A stretch of 64,000 nt of DNA from Geosiphon pyriformis (GCA_016748015.1 JAAOMT010000697.1:318868-382867), one strand, 5' to 3'; shown: positions 1 through 11,376, counted from the first letter of the stretch. Numbers and translations are program-made. Notes: generated from the letters alone by a model not told the origin.

Positions 1-1609
1 TTTTTTTATTAACAATTATTTATTATCAAAAGTTTTGTAAGACATTACAAAAAACTTAATATTTAATGTAAAAAAATTTTTAAACCAAAACTTTTAATCT
101 TCTTATTTTGTAATTTGATTAATAATAATTTTTAAAATCTATTAAATTTAAAAGCTAAAAACACTAATATATTGTTATTATTACTTAATTTATCAAAGAA
201 AAATTTATTTAGCAGTTGTTTTAAAACATATATTTTAATGAATATCTTTTTTAAAATAATATTATTTATTATTTTATTAGTTTCTAAAGTGTTTAAGTTT
301 ATATAATTAGTTTTTTTTGTAATTGTGTTTTTTATGTTTTTTATATCTGACATTTTACTAATGCTGGTTTTTTTGCTATTTATTTTATTATTTTAAAACT
401 TTTTGCAATTATTATTATTAGCATATAAATTGCTAATAAGAAGAAAATTAACCAATAAATCTACTATATTACTAATAACTTCAGGCTTTTTTGGTTTTTT
501 ATATAAAGCATTATAAGAGTAAAAACTTTCAATATGCTTTTTTTTAATACCAAACTGGGTCTTCAATTCAATTAAACCAGAACTAAAACTGCCAGCAAAA
601 AAGCTTACCAGTTTTATAGTAATAAAAATAAGTGTATTAAAAAAAATAACTGTAAAAACAGAAGAAAAAAAAAAATTTTTTTTATTTTTTCGATTATTTT
701 ATGTTTTTACTGTAACCAAAAAATCAACAAAAAATTAATATATGTATTAATTATTTAATATTATATAATTAATTATTTTATTTTTAAATAATAATTATTA
801 ATCTAATTATTAATTTAGTTATTAAATTTTTTAATAGTTATATAAGTAATAAATTTTTTAACTGTAAAAAAACATAAAAACCAAAATAAATTATAATAAT
901 TACATATTTAATACTTTTTTTTATATTATTTTTTTCTTTTTTTTGTAGATAAAAATTTATTTATTGATATTTACATACTTTATTTTTTTATTTGTATTAT
1001 TAAAAAACTATTTGTTTGCTTTTATAATTTATTAAATAAAAAAATAAACAAAAATATAATAATATTTATTATTAATTCTAAGAATAATAACAGCAGTATT
1101 ATCTTGTTAACAATTATAAATTATTTTCAAATTTTCCAGAAAAAATTAAACAACTATAATTTTAAACCTAATTATATACACTAAATTTTTTCAAATTTTT
1201 GATTGAATTTTTTTTTTAATTATTTTTATTATTATTATTTTTAATAGTTATTTTTTTATTTATTTATTAGCTTATTACTCAAATTTATAATAATATATTT
1301 TTAAGTTATAATTATATATTATATATATTTATATTTTAATTTGACAATTATTAAATTTATTTCAAAATTATAATACAATAAATTTTCTCTATAGTTATAT
1401 TTTTTGGTTAACATATTTATGATAACTATAAAGAAATATAATTATAAAAAATAATCAATATTTGTTATATAATTTATATATTATATAAATAATATAATAA
1501 TTAATTAAATATATTAAATATTTATAAGACTATATTAAAAAGTTTTAAAAATTAATAAATAACAGATTGAATATTTTTGTTTCTGTTTTTATATTTTTTA
1601 TTAATATGT
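1..1609. other. AT-rich stretch without recognised gene
   Basis: Almost pure A/T with long homopolymers. The one longer frame (132-353, minus) encodes a Lys/Asn/Ile-rich string expected by chance at this composition. A slightly less AT-rich patch near 550-600 shows no domain. Given the decayed LTR that follows, much of this may be ancient transposon sequence mutated past recognition; that is inference. Confidence 0.7.
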
Positions 1610-2462
1610 TGTTACTCATAAAAATTAGGAATTATAATAATAAATAAAATAGCCAATCAAAAATAAGTATTATAAAAAAAAGAATTTCAGAATTTCTCTT
1701 AAGGAATTGCAAGATTTCAAAATTCCAGAATTCCAGAATTCTTCTTGAAAAATTGCAGAATTTCAAAATTCCAGAATTCTTTTTAAAAAAATTGAAAGAT
1801 TTCAAGAAATCTTATAAATTATATATATATAATAAGAATATTAGAAGCAAAATAAGTATTCAATCTATATTTAATAGAGTTTAGAACAACAATACTCTTC
1901 TTTTCAAAAAAAGTTTTTTATAACTTAAAGTAAAATTACATTAATATTAATAAAATATCTAATTATCATCTAATTTATATTATTATTGTTTGATTAAAAA
2001 TATTAATTATTTTTTATTATCAACAATTCATGTTAATAAACTCTAATATTTAACTATATTAGAACAATAGCTTCTAATCACAATTATTGATGGAATACTA
2101 ATTTTTTATTTTTTATTTTATTTTATTTTTTATTTGTTTTATTTTTTTGTTTACTAATTGATTAAAGAAATTAAGTACTAAGTATTTGACATTAAAAATA
2201 GTCTGGTAAAAAATCTGAGAACAAGAATAAAAATTTAAGAATAGTTTACTAGAAAGACACAACTGTCAGAATAAACTGGCTATTACACTAAAAAAAAAAT
2301 TCATAAAAAAAATCATTAATTAAATCTCTGTTTATTATACAAAAAACTTAACCAAAATTTTTAGACTCCAAAATTTTTAAAAACTACTATTATTAACAGC
2401 TATTAAGCACTAAGTTATGGGTTTATTATTTATTATAATACTTCAAATAATTACTTATAACA
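1610..2462 (+). mobile_element. Decayed solo LTR of the E2 family
   Basis: Starts TGTTACTCATA and ends CTTATAACA. Read on the plus strand it follows the reverse complement of the E2 LTR (23887-24753) block by block: the GCCAATCA block near 1663, the AATTC/CAGAATT repeat block at 1685-1800, a TATATATATA box near 1825, an AACAATAGCT block near 2065, the CTGGTAAAA block near 2204, the TTACTAGAAAGACACAACTG block near 2247, and the terminal block. Length is 853 bp against 867 bp for E2. Flanks are ATGT and ATAT, which fit a 4-bp target duplication with one transition. Differences from E2 are mostly C to T or G to A. No internal region remains, so it most likely arose by LTR-LTR recombination. Confidence 0.85.
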
Positions 2463-2614
2463 ATATTTAATTTTTTTAAGTTAAATAATAGAATATTAAT
2501 AATATTAATCAACTAATTATTTAATTTTAAAAAATGAATATACTAATAAAAAATATAAAAACAAAGACAAAAATATTCAACTAATTATTTATTAATTTTA
2601 AAACTTTTTAATAT

Positions 2615-3247
2615 TGTTATGGATTGAAGTAACAAGCTAATGGATAGCAAAGGAGAACAAAATTGTAGAGTAATGAAAGGAATCAAAAAAAATTCAACTT
2701 CAAAGAGCAAATTGAATAAGTATAAATTCAATGTGTGAGATCAGTCTCATAAAATATCTCAGTTGCTATACTTTTCAAAGATAACTGGGGAATCTGAAGG
2801 TAGAAAGATAGTCCATACTGTCAACAAATAATTACACTTGATATAATTCTATGCCTTATGTCAATGTTCTTAGAATTCAATATCAGGTATTAGATGTACT
2901 TTTCAGTCATATTTTATTCAATAATTTTCAAATACTGCAATTACACATTTTAGGAAAAGGGTAGAAAATGACCAACAAGTAATCTTTTATCTTTAAGATG
3001 TTCAGATACTTGAAAGTAAGAAAAGAGAAAATTAGTGATAAAAGAAAAATTGAGATGAAAGTTGTTATATTATTTATTTGATTTCCTTAATTTTTGACAT
3101 GCTTTTCTACAGCTAAGAGATTTATTGCTTATATAGCTGTCAAAAGTGGTCAATAATCACTTACTAAAAATAGAATAGCTAATTTATGTAACATCAGTGG
3201 CTAATACATGTGATAATTAATAAGAAGTATAAGTTTTAAACATAATA
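2615..3247 (-). repeat. E1 3' LTR (633 bp)
   Basis: Pairs with 9557-10273 over its whole length. It is 84 bp shorter because it holds one copy (3152-3163) of a 12-bp unit that is present eight times in the other LTR. The TATA-like TTATATAGCT lies near 3129. The inner end reads CATAATA where the other LTR has CGTAACA, so it has drifted. It also supplies the stop codon of the third ORF at 3217-3219. Confidence 0.92.
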
Positions 3248-3969
3248 TCATCCTCTTCAAAGAGATTAAGCTCCAATGAAATCAAGCTATTTATAATGTA
3301 ATCTATTAGAAAAGTTTTATCTAACTCAAAGCTAACTAGTTTGTTGAAGTCTTTTGTGAATAAGGTATATAATACTTGAAATGAAATGAGTTTTGTATCC
3401 AAGAGACCAAATCTTTGTATTAGAGTTTTGGCTCTTTTAGCAATAGTTAAAACTCTTAGAACATCTAACCATATAATGCCCAAAATTTTTGCCTGTATTT
3501 CTGAAGTTGTTTTCTTCATGAGTTTCATATCCTCTATGATTTCACCAAGGTGACCATAGAGTTCTAATTGCCTTCCATATGACAAGTTTTTGTCTATGGA
3601 TAAGATTTCTTGAATTGTTTTTCTAATTGTGTTAGAAGATGAAAGTATAACTGTTGTTATACTTTCTAACAAATATTTATCTATTTTATTACCAATTTTT
3701 TTTCTTTTGATAGTGGTTTTCTTTGGTCTAATAACAGTATGTGTTCTATTGTTATCAGTTATGGTAGTTTGTTTTCCAATAATCAGAGTAGCATTTGGAT
3801 AGTTTTTGATCCAATACTCATGAAAAGTATAGAAAGTGTTTTGAATGTTTTGATTTAGAAAATAATTGTTTATGTTGATTGAAGATATCTCTGTTTTGGG
3901 AATGATGTATTTATTTATACTTGATTTTTGCTGATCATTTAAGTTGGTATTATCACAACAGGCAGCCAA
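3217..3969 (-). CDS. E1 third ORF, 250 aa, unknown function
   Basis: An uninterrupted frame downstream of integrase that ends inside the 3' LTR. It is the only long intact frame in an element whose gag and pol are full of stops. The product is Lys/Ile/Leu-rich: an N-terminal part with the stretch LIIGKQTTI (about residues 63-71), a basic KKTTIKRKKIGNK patch near residue 85, then mostly predicted helix. No signal peptide, membrane segment, zinc motif or known domain was recognised, so its position is envelope-like but its sequence is not. It may be distantly related to the third ORFs of E2 and E3, which also pair an 'ITIN-QTI' strand with a helical half; this resemblance is weak. Function unknown. 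Confidence 0.7.
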   Translation of the reverse strand: MAACCDNTNLNDQQKSSINKYIIPKTEISSININNYFLNQNIQNTFYTFHEYWIKNYPNATLIIGKQTTITDNNRTHTVIRPKKTTIKRKKIGNKIDKYLLESITTVILSSSNTIRKTIQEILSIDKNLSYGRQLELYGHLGEIIEDMKLMKKTTSEIQAKILGIIWLDVLRVLTIAKRAKTLIQRFGLLDTKLISFQVLYTLFTKDFNKLVSFELDKTFLIDYIINSLISLELNLFEEDDIMFKTYTSY

Positions 3970-3974
3970 TTAGG

Positions 3975-5110
3975 TCGTTTATAATATTTTTTGAGTCATA
4001 TACCATGAACAGGATATTTATTGAAGATTGTTCCGGATTGATCTTGAAGAATATAAGAACTATTGTTCAAAACTTTGTTGACTATAAAGAGTCCTTTCCA
4101 CTGGCTAGAGAATTTATTACCATAAAAATTGTCTCTATCTAAATGGTATTCTAATACCAAGCCACCAACACTTAAAGAAAATGTTTTATAGGTTTTTTTT
4201 CTTTTAAGCTTTTCTTGGAACTGTTTTATCTTTTCAAAAGCAATTATTCATGCTTCTACCAAGGAGTCAAGAATAGTATCAAGTCTTCTTTACAAAATGT
4301 CTTTGTAATTTTCTATTGTGATCTCTTCAAAGGGTATTGTTTCAATATTAGTTTCTATTAGTAGTGTTGCCATGCATCTATAGAGCAGATAAAAAAATTT
4401 ATAACTTGTTATGTCATAATTTACAGTTCTATAAGCAAACAAAGCTGAAAGCAGTACTTTGTCCCATAAGTTTGTTTTTTCACTGGTTTTGGCTAAGGTT
4501 TTATATAGTGTTCTATTGAAACGTTCCACTAAGCCATTTATTTGAGGGTGATAAAGAAAGGAAAGTTTATGACATATTCCCATTTTTCTGCAAAGTTTTT
4601 CAACCAGTGTACTGAGAAAAGCTCTTCCTCTATTAGATAAAAGTTCTTTGGAACAGCCATGACAGCAAATAATATTTTCATAAATGAAATTGGCTATTGA
4701 GACTGCTGTTTGGTTTGAGATGGTTCTTGCTTCTATCTACTTTGTAAGATAGTTGGTAGCTGTAATAATGTATCTGTTGCCATCAGGAGTTATTGTTAAA
4801 AGTTTAATAACATTTATACCAATTCTGTCAAATGGTTGACCAACAGAAATTGGATGGATATCTTCTTTGTGATTGGGTTTGCTTTTTTTTAGGCAGATGT
4901 CACAAGTTTTAATGTATTCAGCAATGTTTTTTTCCAAGGTAGGCCAATAATAGTGAGCTAAAGTTTTCTGAATTGTTTTTGTTTTTCCAAAGTGTCCAGC
5001 TAATAAGTCAGTATACATATTGTATATTATAATTTCTTTTTTTTTAAATTTGATGACTCTCTGAGAGCAGTCAAGATCTTTTTTGTTTCTGGTGGATTAA
5101 ATAGAAATTT
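3975..5110 (-). pseudogene. E1 integrase (broken)
   Basis: The right end (4737-5018) encodes the HHCC zinc region (AGHFGKTKT...CDICLKK) followed by the start of the catalytic core, where the first Asp is Asn (FDRIGINVI). The left part (4290-4583) carries the YHPQINGLVERFNRTL block with the catalytic Glu. From 4140 down to 4000 a GPY/F-like C-terminal module can be read (GNKFSSQWKGLFIV). Stops separate these pieces. The role in the living element was to insert cDNA into the host genome. Family assignment is secure; activity is excluded by the lost Asp and the stops. Confidence 0.88.
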
Positions 5111-5289
5111 GATTGTTTGCGCAAATGTTTTCTTTGCTGTCAAGTATATTCTGGTGGGTATTGTCCTTTATCCAAAAATTCCATTAAAGCAGAATAGTTG
5201 TCCAAGTCCATTATTGTGTTTGTTTATGAAGGAGTTACTAATAATTAAGTTGGTTTGGTTTGAAAGGTTGTACTGTTACTGGATGGTAA

Positions 5290-6570
5290 GTCTAGATAGA
5301 GTGTTGGCATTTTAATGATTTACTCCTTTGTGGTGTTGAATATCATAGTTGAATCCAAGTAAAGTATTCAGTGAGTTATTTGTTTGTGTTTCAGCTTCTT
5401 TTTCTTGTGTAGCTAAACCAAGGCTTGATGATCTGTTACCATTAAGAATTTTGCACCAAGAAGATATTGATCCCAGTAGTTGGTAGTCCAAACTACTGCT
5501 AGACATTTTTGTTTAATAACTGAATAGTTCTTTTCTGCTGGTGTGAGAGATTTACTGGCATATGCTATGGCATATTCTCTGCCATTTTCATTTTTCTGTA
5601 AAAAAACAGCACCAAGTCCATAGCCAGATACATTAGTGTGAAGGATAAAAAATTGGTCCAAATCAGGTTGTTTGAGAATTGGTTCAGTAACAAGTTTTTT
5701 CTTCAAAATTTCAAAAGCTTTTTGTTGATAAGTGCCCCAGTGATAATTGACATTTTTCCTGAGTAGCTGATTAAAAAAAAAGGCGATTTTGGAGAAATCC
5801 TTGATGAATTTGCAATAGTAAGAAGCCAAACCAAAGAAAAAGCATAGTTCAGAAACATTCATTGGTTGTTTAATGTTTTGAACTTTTTCAACTTTAGTTA
5901 AGTCAGGAAAAATTCCATCTTTTGTAACAAAATGACCAAGAAACTGAATAGATTGGCATCCAAAGAAAGATTTGATTGGGTTTATCTTGAGACCAACATT
6001 TCTGAACAGGTCAAAAACCTTCTGTAAATGTTTAAAATGTTCATCCCAGGTTTTTGAGTAGACCATTATGTCGTCTAAGTAGACCAAAACAAAGTTTTCT
6101 TTTACTGATTCAAATACTTTGTTTATTAGGCATTGAAAGATAGGAGGAGCATTAGTGAGACCAAAAGACATGACAATAAATTCATAGGTACCATACTTGG
6201 TGATGAAGGCAGTTTTTTTTCTACTTTCTGGATCCATTTTTACTTGCCAGAATTCAGCAGTTAAGTTAATGGTTGAGAAAAAAGCAGCACCATTAAATTT
6301 ATCTAGCATTGCATCAATTTTGAGGAGTAGATACATGTTTCTTATAGTGATGGCATTTAGTTGGTGATAGTCAACACAGAAGCATAAGGTTCTACCTTTC
6401 TTAGATACTACTACAACTGGAAAAGCTCATTTACTCTTGGTTTCTTGTATAAATCCAAGATCTTTCATCCAGTTTATCTCTTTCTTAATAAACTCATCAT
6501 TATGTTGATTGGATTGATAAGGCTTCAAATAGATGAGGTGAGTTTCTTTGGTGGTGATGGTGTGTTGTAT
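5290..6570 (-). pseudogene. E1 reverse transcriptase and RNase H (broken)
   Basis: A 307-codon open stretch (5413-6336) contains the fingers/palm of a Ty3/gypsy reverse transcriptase: FSTINLTAEFWQV (motif A, Asp replaced by Asn), VMSFGLTNAPPIFQ, and an intact YLDDIMVYS catalytic box. The connection and RNase H follow, with ILHTNVSGYGLGAVF (catalytic Asp to Asn) and VTDHQALV. A frameshift near 5400 moves the RNase H tail (GFNYDIQHHKG, NANTLSRL) into another frame. Upstream RT sequence extends to about 6570 with stops. In an active copy this would copy RNA to cDNA; here motif A and RNase H are damaged. Confidence 0.9.
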
Positions 6571-7955
6571 CACATGGGTTCATCCAGGAGTATCACTTTC
6601 TTTTGAAATAATTGGGCTATTTTTAGCCAACAGATTTTCAATGTCCACTTTTTTTTCTTTAGGAGAAGGTTCTCTTTGTTCTATAACTAATGATTGGATT
6701 TCAGGTGGTTCATTCTCAAAAGACTTTTGTACCTCTTTAAGTTCTTCTTGAGGTATTAAGCTAATTGGTTCCCAATTTTTGTAATAGATTAGGCAGGATT
6801 TGTATTCATTACTTGGTGAATACAAAGGTTTATTACACCAGCACCATACACAAAGACCATGCCACCAATAACTGTATTTTGCTTTCTTGCCAGGTTTTCT
6901 GTCAAAGATTCTTCTAAGAATATCATAATAGAGCCAGCAGATCAGCTTGCCATTTACCATGATTCCTTCTTTGTTAGCTTTAACATTGTCCAGTAGCTTG
7001 CTATTGCTGGTGAAGATGGTATAAATGAGTTTAGCAGTTTCTTCTGGTTCTTCTTAATCTTCATTATTATCACTCTCATTATTATCTAATTCATCTGATT
7101 GTTTTTCTTCTTGGTTTTGCTTGAGTACTAAAGGGGTTGTCCAATATTGGCATTTAACCATAATAGGTTTCTTACTACATCTGATGGTTAGTTCACAAAG
7201 TTCATAGTCAAGTAGTGCTTTGGCTTTCTTAAGTCATTTATTACCAACAATGATGGTGTACTCTTTTGCTTTAGATACTTCTATATCTGTTTCAATGCTA
7301 ATACTATTGATGTGAACAGGAATAGCTTTGGCTATGTCCAGGTCTTTCTTCTTGTCACCATATACATTGGTTATTGGTCTTATAGAAGGCTCATCAATCT
7401 TTCTGCTAATTGCTTTAAAAAAATGTTTGGCAATTACACTAACAGATAATCCACTGTTTAGGATTAAATCAATGAAGTAACCAGCCACTTGGGCTTTACA
7501 AATCAGAAGAGTGACATTGCTGTTATTAGCAAGTTCAGCTTGGCAAGAGTGTTTGTTGATCTTTGGTGTCTTTTTCTTTAGTATCAATAATTTGTGAAGA
7601 TTTTTTCTGAACTGTGGATGGGTCATCAGTTGGCCAAATATAATGTGTGCTGGGGTTTCTATGAGATCTTTAACAACAGAATAGAGTCCAGATTTTTGTA
7701 CAATTTCTGGAGATTCCAACTTTGGAGGATTTTTAAAAACCTTAGTCTTTGGTGGCTCATTGTTATTAGCAAATGATTTGGATGCTTTGTTTGGGTCCAA
7801 AACAAAATCAACCTTAGCTTTCTTTTTCTTTCTGGTTGATTCAGAGGTGTTGATTGCTAGTTTATTTATATCATGATCATTATTAGTTAGGTTAAAAGCA
7901 TAAAAGAGGTTTTTTTTTAGTTGGCTTGCACTCTTATCCTTTGAAGGTGTGCCTA
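6570..7955 (-). pseudogene. E1 protease and Cys-rich linker
   Basis: The 188-codon frame at 7234-7800 is a retropepsin-like domain with LILNSGLSVSVI, in which the catalytic Asp of DSG has become Asn, so it is inactive. The same frame stays open upstream to the gag stop and is reached by a -1 shift from gag. Further on, 6580-6960 encodes a linker with a tight cysteine cluster (LCVWCWCNKPLY...KSC) and a Glu/Pro-rich tail leading to reverse transcriptase. The cluster could bind zinc; no function is known. Frame analysis shows protease, linker and RT all share one frame. Confidence 0.82.
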
Positions 7956-9504
7956 CTAGTTTAAAGGCTGGTAAACAGTAGCTTCAACTAAGGGATCCTT
8001 TCCAAAGAAATTGATGTTGGCATGATTGGGTCTTTGATTGGGAACATTATTATTGTTGGGTCTGTTATTCTGGGTGTCATTATTTCTGAAAGCTGGAGGA
8101 GACAATGGAGAATTGTTACAGTCTCTGAAAAAGTGTCCGGTTAGTTCACAGCAATAGCACACAGATGGGCCATGATTTTGTTGTTTTTGATATGGTAGTT
8201 GTTGGGGCTGATTGAAGTAGGGTTCAAATCTGGGTCTTTGGGATTGCTAATTGTTTCTAACTGCTTGGGCTAATGGTTCTAATAGCTGGGCAAAATTAGC
8301 TGTAAGTCTATCTATTAACTGTTCATTTGGGTCTTGAGTTTGGGCAGCAAAAGAAGTAGCAGCTATTTGGGAAGCAGGAGCCATAACAGGAGCAGGAGCA
8401 AAAACTGAAAGTGTGGATCCTAGATGCATCTTTTGATTGTTTTCTATTCTCTGAGCAAGTTCAATGGCCATGTCCATTGTGGGATTATCTTTCAAGGCCA
8501 GGAGGGGCCAAAAAGCATATGATAGATTAGTTCTTAGTCCTTTTGTAAAGGAATGTATTTTCTGTTTTTCTGTCCAATTTTTTCCAGAGTCTACTCATTT
8601 AATGAATTTTCTTATTGCTTTGGCATATTCTGTCACAACTTCACCAGGGCCTTAAGTTCTTTTTTCTAATTTCATATGCCATTTTGAAATTAAGATAGGA
8701 GTTCTAAATTTTGTTTTAAACTGGGTAATGAAAGAGATGTTGTTTTCTCTAGCATTTGCTAATGCCCATTTAATGATTTTTTGCTAAGCATTGGCATTGG
8801 TTTCTTGTGAGAACCAAGTAGTAGGAGAGCCTTGAAAGTAGCCACCAACAATTTGGAACTTGTATTCATTATCATATTGGTTTGCTGTGGCAGCTCTCTC
8901 AAAATCATTCAGTCATTCGATTAAATTTTGGGCATCACCTCTAAATAATAGTAATGGGGTGTTGTTTCTTTGCCTTAAAGCAGTCTGTATACCTTGGAGG
9001 GCAATCAGAATGTTTTGTTGCAGAGAGTCTTGAGCCATTGGTTCAAGTGTAACTGTTTGTGTGGAGTGTTTTGATTCACTTGAAAAGAGATCAAAAACAG
9101 AAACAGTTTGATAGCTTTCTTCTTTTGTTTTAAGAGGAGTTTCTGTTGATTGATAGACAGCAATTCAAATGTGGATTTGATGATTCAGATATTCGAAATC
9201 AGGGGGCTGTTGTTTAAAGGTTGCAGAATATAAGAGCTGATTGATATTGTTGTTTCTTTCTTCAAAGTTATCTTCAAAATAAGCTTGGTCAAAGTAATAA
9301 GTTGTATAAGCTGTGTAGATTTTGCTAAATGCTTGTTCAGGAACCAGTTTCAAAAGTCTTGGAATTGTCTGCTGGATTGTTTTCAATGGGGAAGCAAATC
9401 AAGTAGGAGGGCAAAGGATTGAGTTCAATAAAGTTTAGATTGTTTTTGTTGTGTGCTTCAAAGTGTTCTTTTAATTGTTGTGACAGATATAAATAATCAC
9501 CCAT
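7956..9504 (-). pseudogene. E1 gag (broken)
   Basis: The frame from about 9386 to 7956 carries a Retrotrans_gag-like capsid region (IEWLNDFERAATANQYDN, near 8950-8880), an Ala/Pro-rich linker, a Gln/Asn-rich tail and one CCHC knuckle (CYCCELTGHFFRDC, 8115-8160). Stops break it near 8790, 8655, 8247 and 9165. An ATG at 9502-9504 opens a short frame that joins the gag frame only after a one-base shift near 9390, so the true start is uncertain. Gag would build the virus-like particle and bind the RNA. This gag does not resemble those of E2-E4 outside the knuckle. Confidence 0.82.
7959..7965 (-). promoter_or_regulatory. Slippery heptamer at the E1 gag-protease junction
   Basis: In element orientation the last gag codons read CCT TTA AAC TAG. 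This is the heptamer T TTA AAC in the gag frame, directly followed by the gag stop (7956-7958). A -1 slip gives TTT AAA CTA GTA, exactly the frame that stays open into the protease. U UUA AAC is a classic X XXY YYZ site for -1 frameshifting in retroviruses and coronaviruses. No strong downstream hairpin was obvious by eye. Confidence 0.65.
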
Positions 9505-9533
9505 ACAATAGGAAACAAAGTGGATTTTAACAA

Positions 9534-9550
9534 CCTCACAGGAAGCACTA
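9534..9550 (-). other. E1 primer-binding site (degenerate)
   Basis: In element orientation TAGTGCTTCCTGTGAGG lies six bases inside the 5' LTR. It matches the E2 site TGGTGCTCTCTGTGAGG at 14 of 17 positions, including the GTGAGG end, so E1 probably used the same tRNA primer. The expected TGG start is TAG here. Confidence 0.65.
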
Positions 9551-9556
9551 CTTTTA

Positions 9557-10273
9557 TGTTATGGATTAGAGTAACAAGCTAACGAATAGCAAGGGAGAAC
9601 AAGATTATAAGATGATGAAAGAAATCAAAGGGAATTCAACTTCAAAGAGCAAATTGAATAAGTATGGGTTCAATGTGTGAGATCAGTCTCATAAAATATC
9701 TCAGTCACTATACTTTTCAAAGATAACTGGAGAATCTGAAGGTAGAGAGATAGTCTGTACTGTTAACAAATGATCATGCCTGATATAATTTTATGCTTCA
9801 CATTAGCACTCTTAGAATTCAATATCAGGTATCAAATGTACTTTTTAGTCATGTTTTATTCAATAATTTTCAAATGCTGCAATTACACATTTCAGGAAAA
9901 GGGTAGAAAATGACCAACAAGTAATTTTTTATCTTTAAGATGTTCAGATACTTAAAAGTAGAGAAAAGAGAAATTAGCAATAAGAGAAAAATTGAGATAA
10001 AAGTTGTTATTTTATTTATTTGATTTTCTTGATTTCTAACATGCTTTTCTATAGCTAAGAGATTCATCACTTATATAGCTATCAAAAGTGGTCAATAATC
10101 AGGTTAACAACTAAGTTAATGATCAGGTCAATAATCAGATCAATAATCAAGTCAATGGTCAGGTCATTGATCAGATTAATGATCACTTACTAAAAATAGA
10201 GTGGCTAATTTATGTGACATCAGTGGCTAATACATGTGATAATTAATAAGAAGTATAAGTTTCAACCGTAACA
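9557..10273 (-). repeat. E1 5' LTR (717 bp) with 12-bp U3 array
   Basis: TG...CA ends. In element orientation U3 begins at 10273. Eight tandem 12-bp units (consensus AATGATCAGGTC) fill 10094-10189, immediately before a TATA-like GCTATATAAG (about 10071-10080). The other LTR has a single unit, and the 84-bp length difference is exactly seven units. Confidence 0.92.
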
Positions 10274-11376
10274 ATATATTGTAATTAAAAAAAATGCAAA
10301 TTTTAATTTATTTAATATATTTTTTATTTTTAATATTCAAAAAAGCTATTTATTTACAGCTGTTTTTTTTCTGAACTTCAAAAACAGTATTATAAATTAA
10401 TATTTTCAAAGTTTTAAAAAAGTCTGAACCAATTTTTTTACTATGTTGCTTTTTACAATAATATAACATATTTTTAAGTGTAATTTTATCTTAATATATA
10501 GATAAAAAAGACAAAAATTTATTTTTACTTTTTAAATTTTCATCTGTATTAGAATTTTTATTATACTTATTGTTAATAAAATCTATAATTTTATTTTTTA
10601 AAATATAAGTAAACAATAATTTAAACTTGTTAATATTAATAAAATTTATTATTAATAGCTTATTAATATTAATATACTTAATAAAAATCTGTATTTTTTG
10701 TAAAAATTCTTGTTTAATATCTAATAAATAGGTTAATATTTGGCTATTATTTAAAATTTTTATATGATATTAACAGTTTTAAATTGTAATTATTAATATT
10801 ACTAATCACATATTAATTAAAAAGTTAATTATATTTTTTAATATTATTGTTAATATTAAAATTTTATTATTATACTGATTAATAAGATAAAAAAGAACCA
10901 ATTTTTGGTATTGTGTTTTAAAAAATACAATAATTTTCATTTTTAATATTTGCAAATAAGATATTGTATTGAATGATAAATATCTAATCATAATATTAAA
11001 TAGTATCAAAAGTTTTTTATCATAAGAATTAGCATTATTAAGCAATAACAAAATTTTTTTTTTCTTGTGGCACATTTTTTTATTTAATAAATTAAGCTAT
11101 TTATTAAAAATATCTGTTTATATTTATGCTTTAATATTTTAGTAATAATTATCAAAAGTATATTTATGTTAATATTATAAAAACATTATAACTTTATAGC
11201 TTTACTAATAATTAAAAATTGCAATTTAATGCTGCTTATTATATTATAAACAAAAATTATAATAATTTGATTCTTATTATACTTGGTACTAAAAATAAGT
11301 CTCATTGTCAAAGTTGTATTTAATAATATTCTAAAAAATAATGTTATTTTATTAGCATAAATATATTAGTTATAAT
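10274..11376. other. AT-rich stretch without recognised gene
   Basis: More than 80 percent A/T by eye. The 10806-11075 minus frame encodes a Leu/Ile/Asn/Lys-rich low-complexity string typical of chance. No RNA gene, LTR end or domain was recognised. It is the spacer between E1 and LINE-A. Confidence 0.7.

Larger units (their letters stand above)
2615..10273 (-). mobile_element. E1: full-length Ty3/gypsy element, inactive
   Basis: Bounded by two related LTRs (2615-3247 and 9557-10273) with TG...CA ends (right copy TGTTA...TAACA) and a 4-bp target duplication ATAT (2611-2614 and 10274-10277). Reading right to left: primer-binding site, gag with CCHC knuckle, protease, a Cys-rich linker, reverse transcriptase, RNase H, integrase with a GPY/F-type C-terminus, and a third ORF running into the 3' LTR. 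The order protease-RT-RNaseH-integrase marks Ty3/gypsy (Metaviridae). Stops, a frameshift near 5400 and lost catalytic residues (protease D to N, RNase H D to N, first integrase Asp to N) make pol inactive. It has no dUTPase, unlike E2 and E3, and its Gag is a different type, so it is a separate family. Confidence 0.93.

Noticed and set aside
132-353. 73-codon minus-strand frame in the left AT desert
   Set aside because: Composition is Asn/Ile/Lys/Leu only, as expected for chance frames in AT-rich DNA; no domain, no codon bias.
640-890. Possible inverted repeat around TTTATGTTTTTACTGT and AACTGTAAAAAAACATAAA
   Set aside because: Short, imperfect and in low-complexity A/T DNA; expected by chance.
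3217-3969. Envelope gene of a retrovirus-like element
   Set aside because: Position fits, but there is no signal peptide, no membrane segment, no glycosylation or disulfide pattern.
10806-11075. 89-codon minus-strand frame between E1 and LINE-A
   Set aside because: Low-complexity Leu/Ile/Asn/Lys string; no conservation seen and no nearby coding signal.
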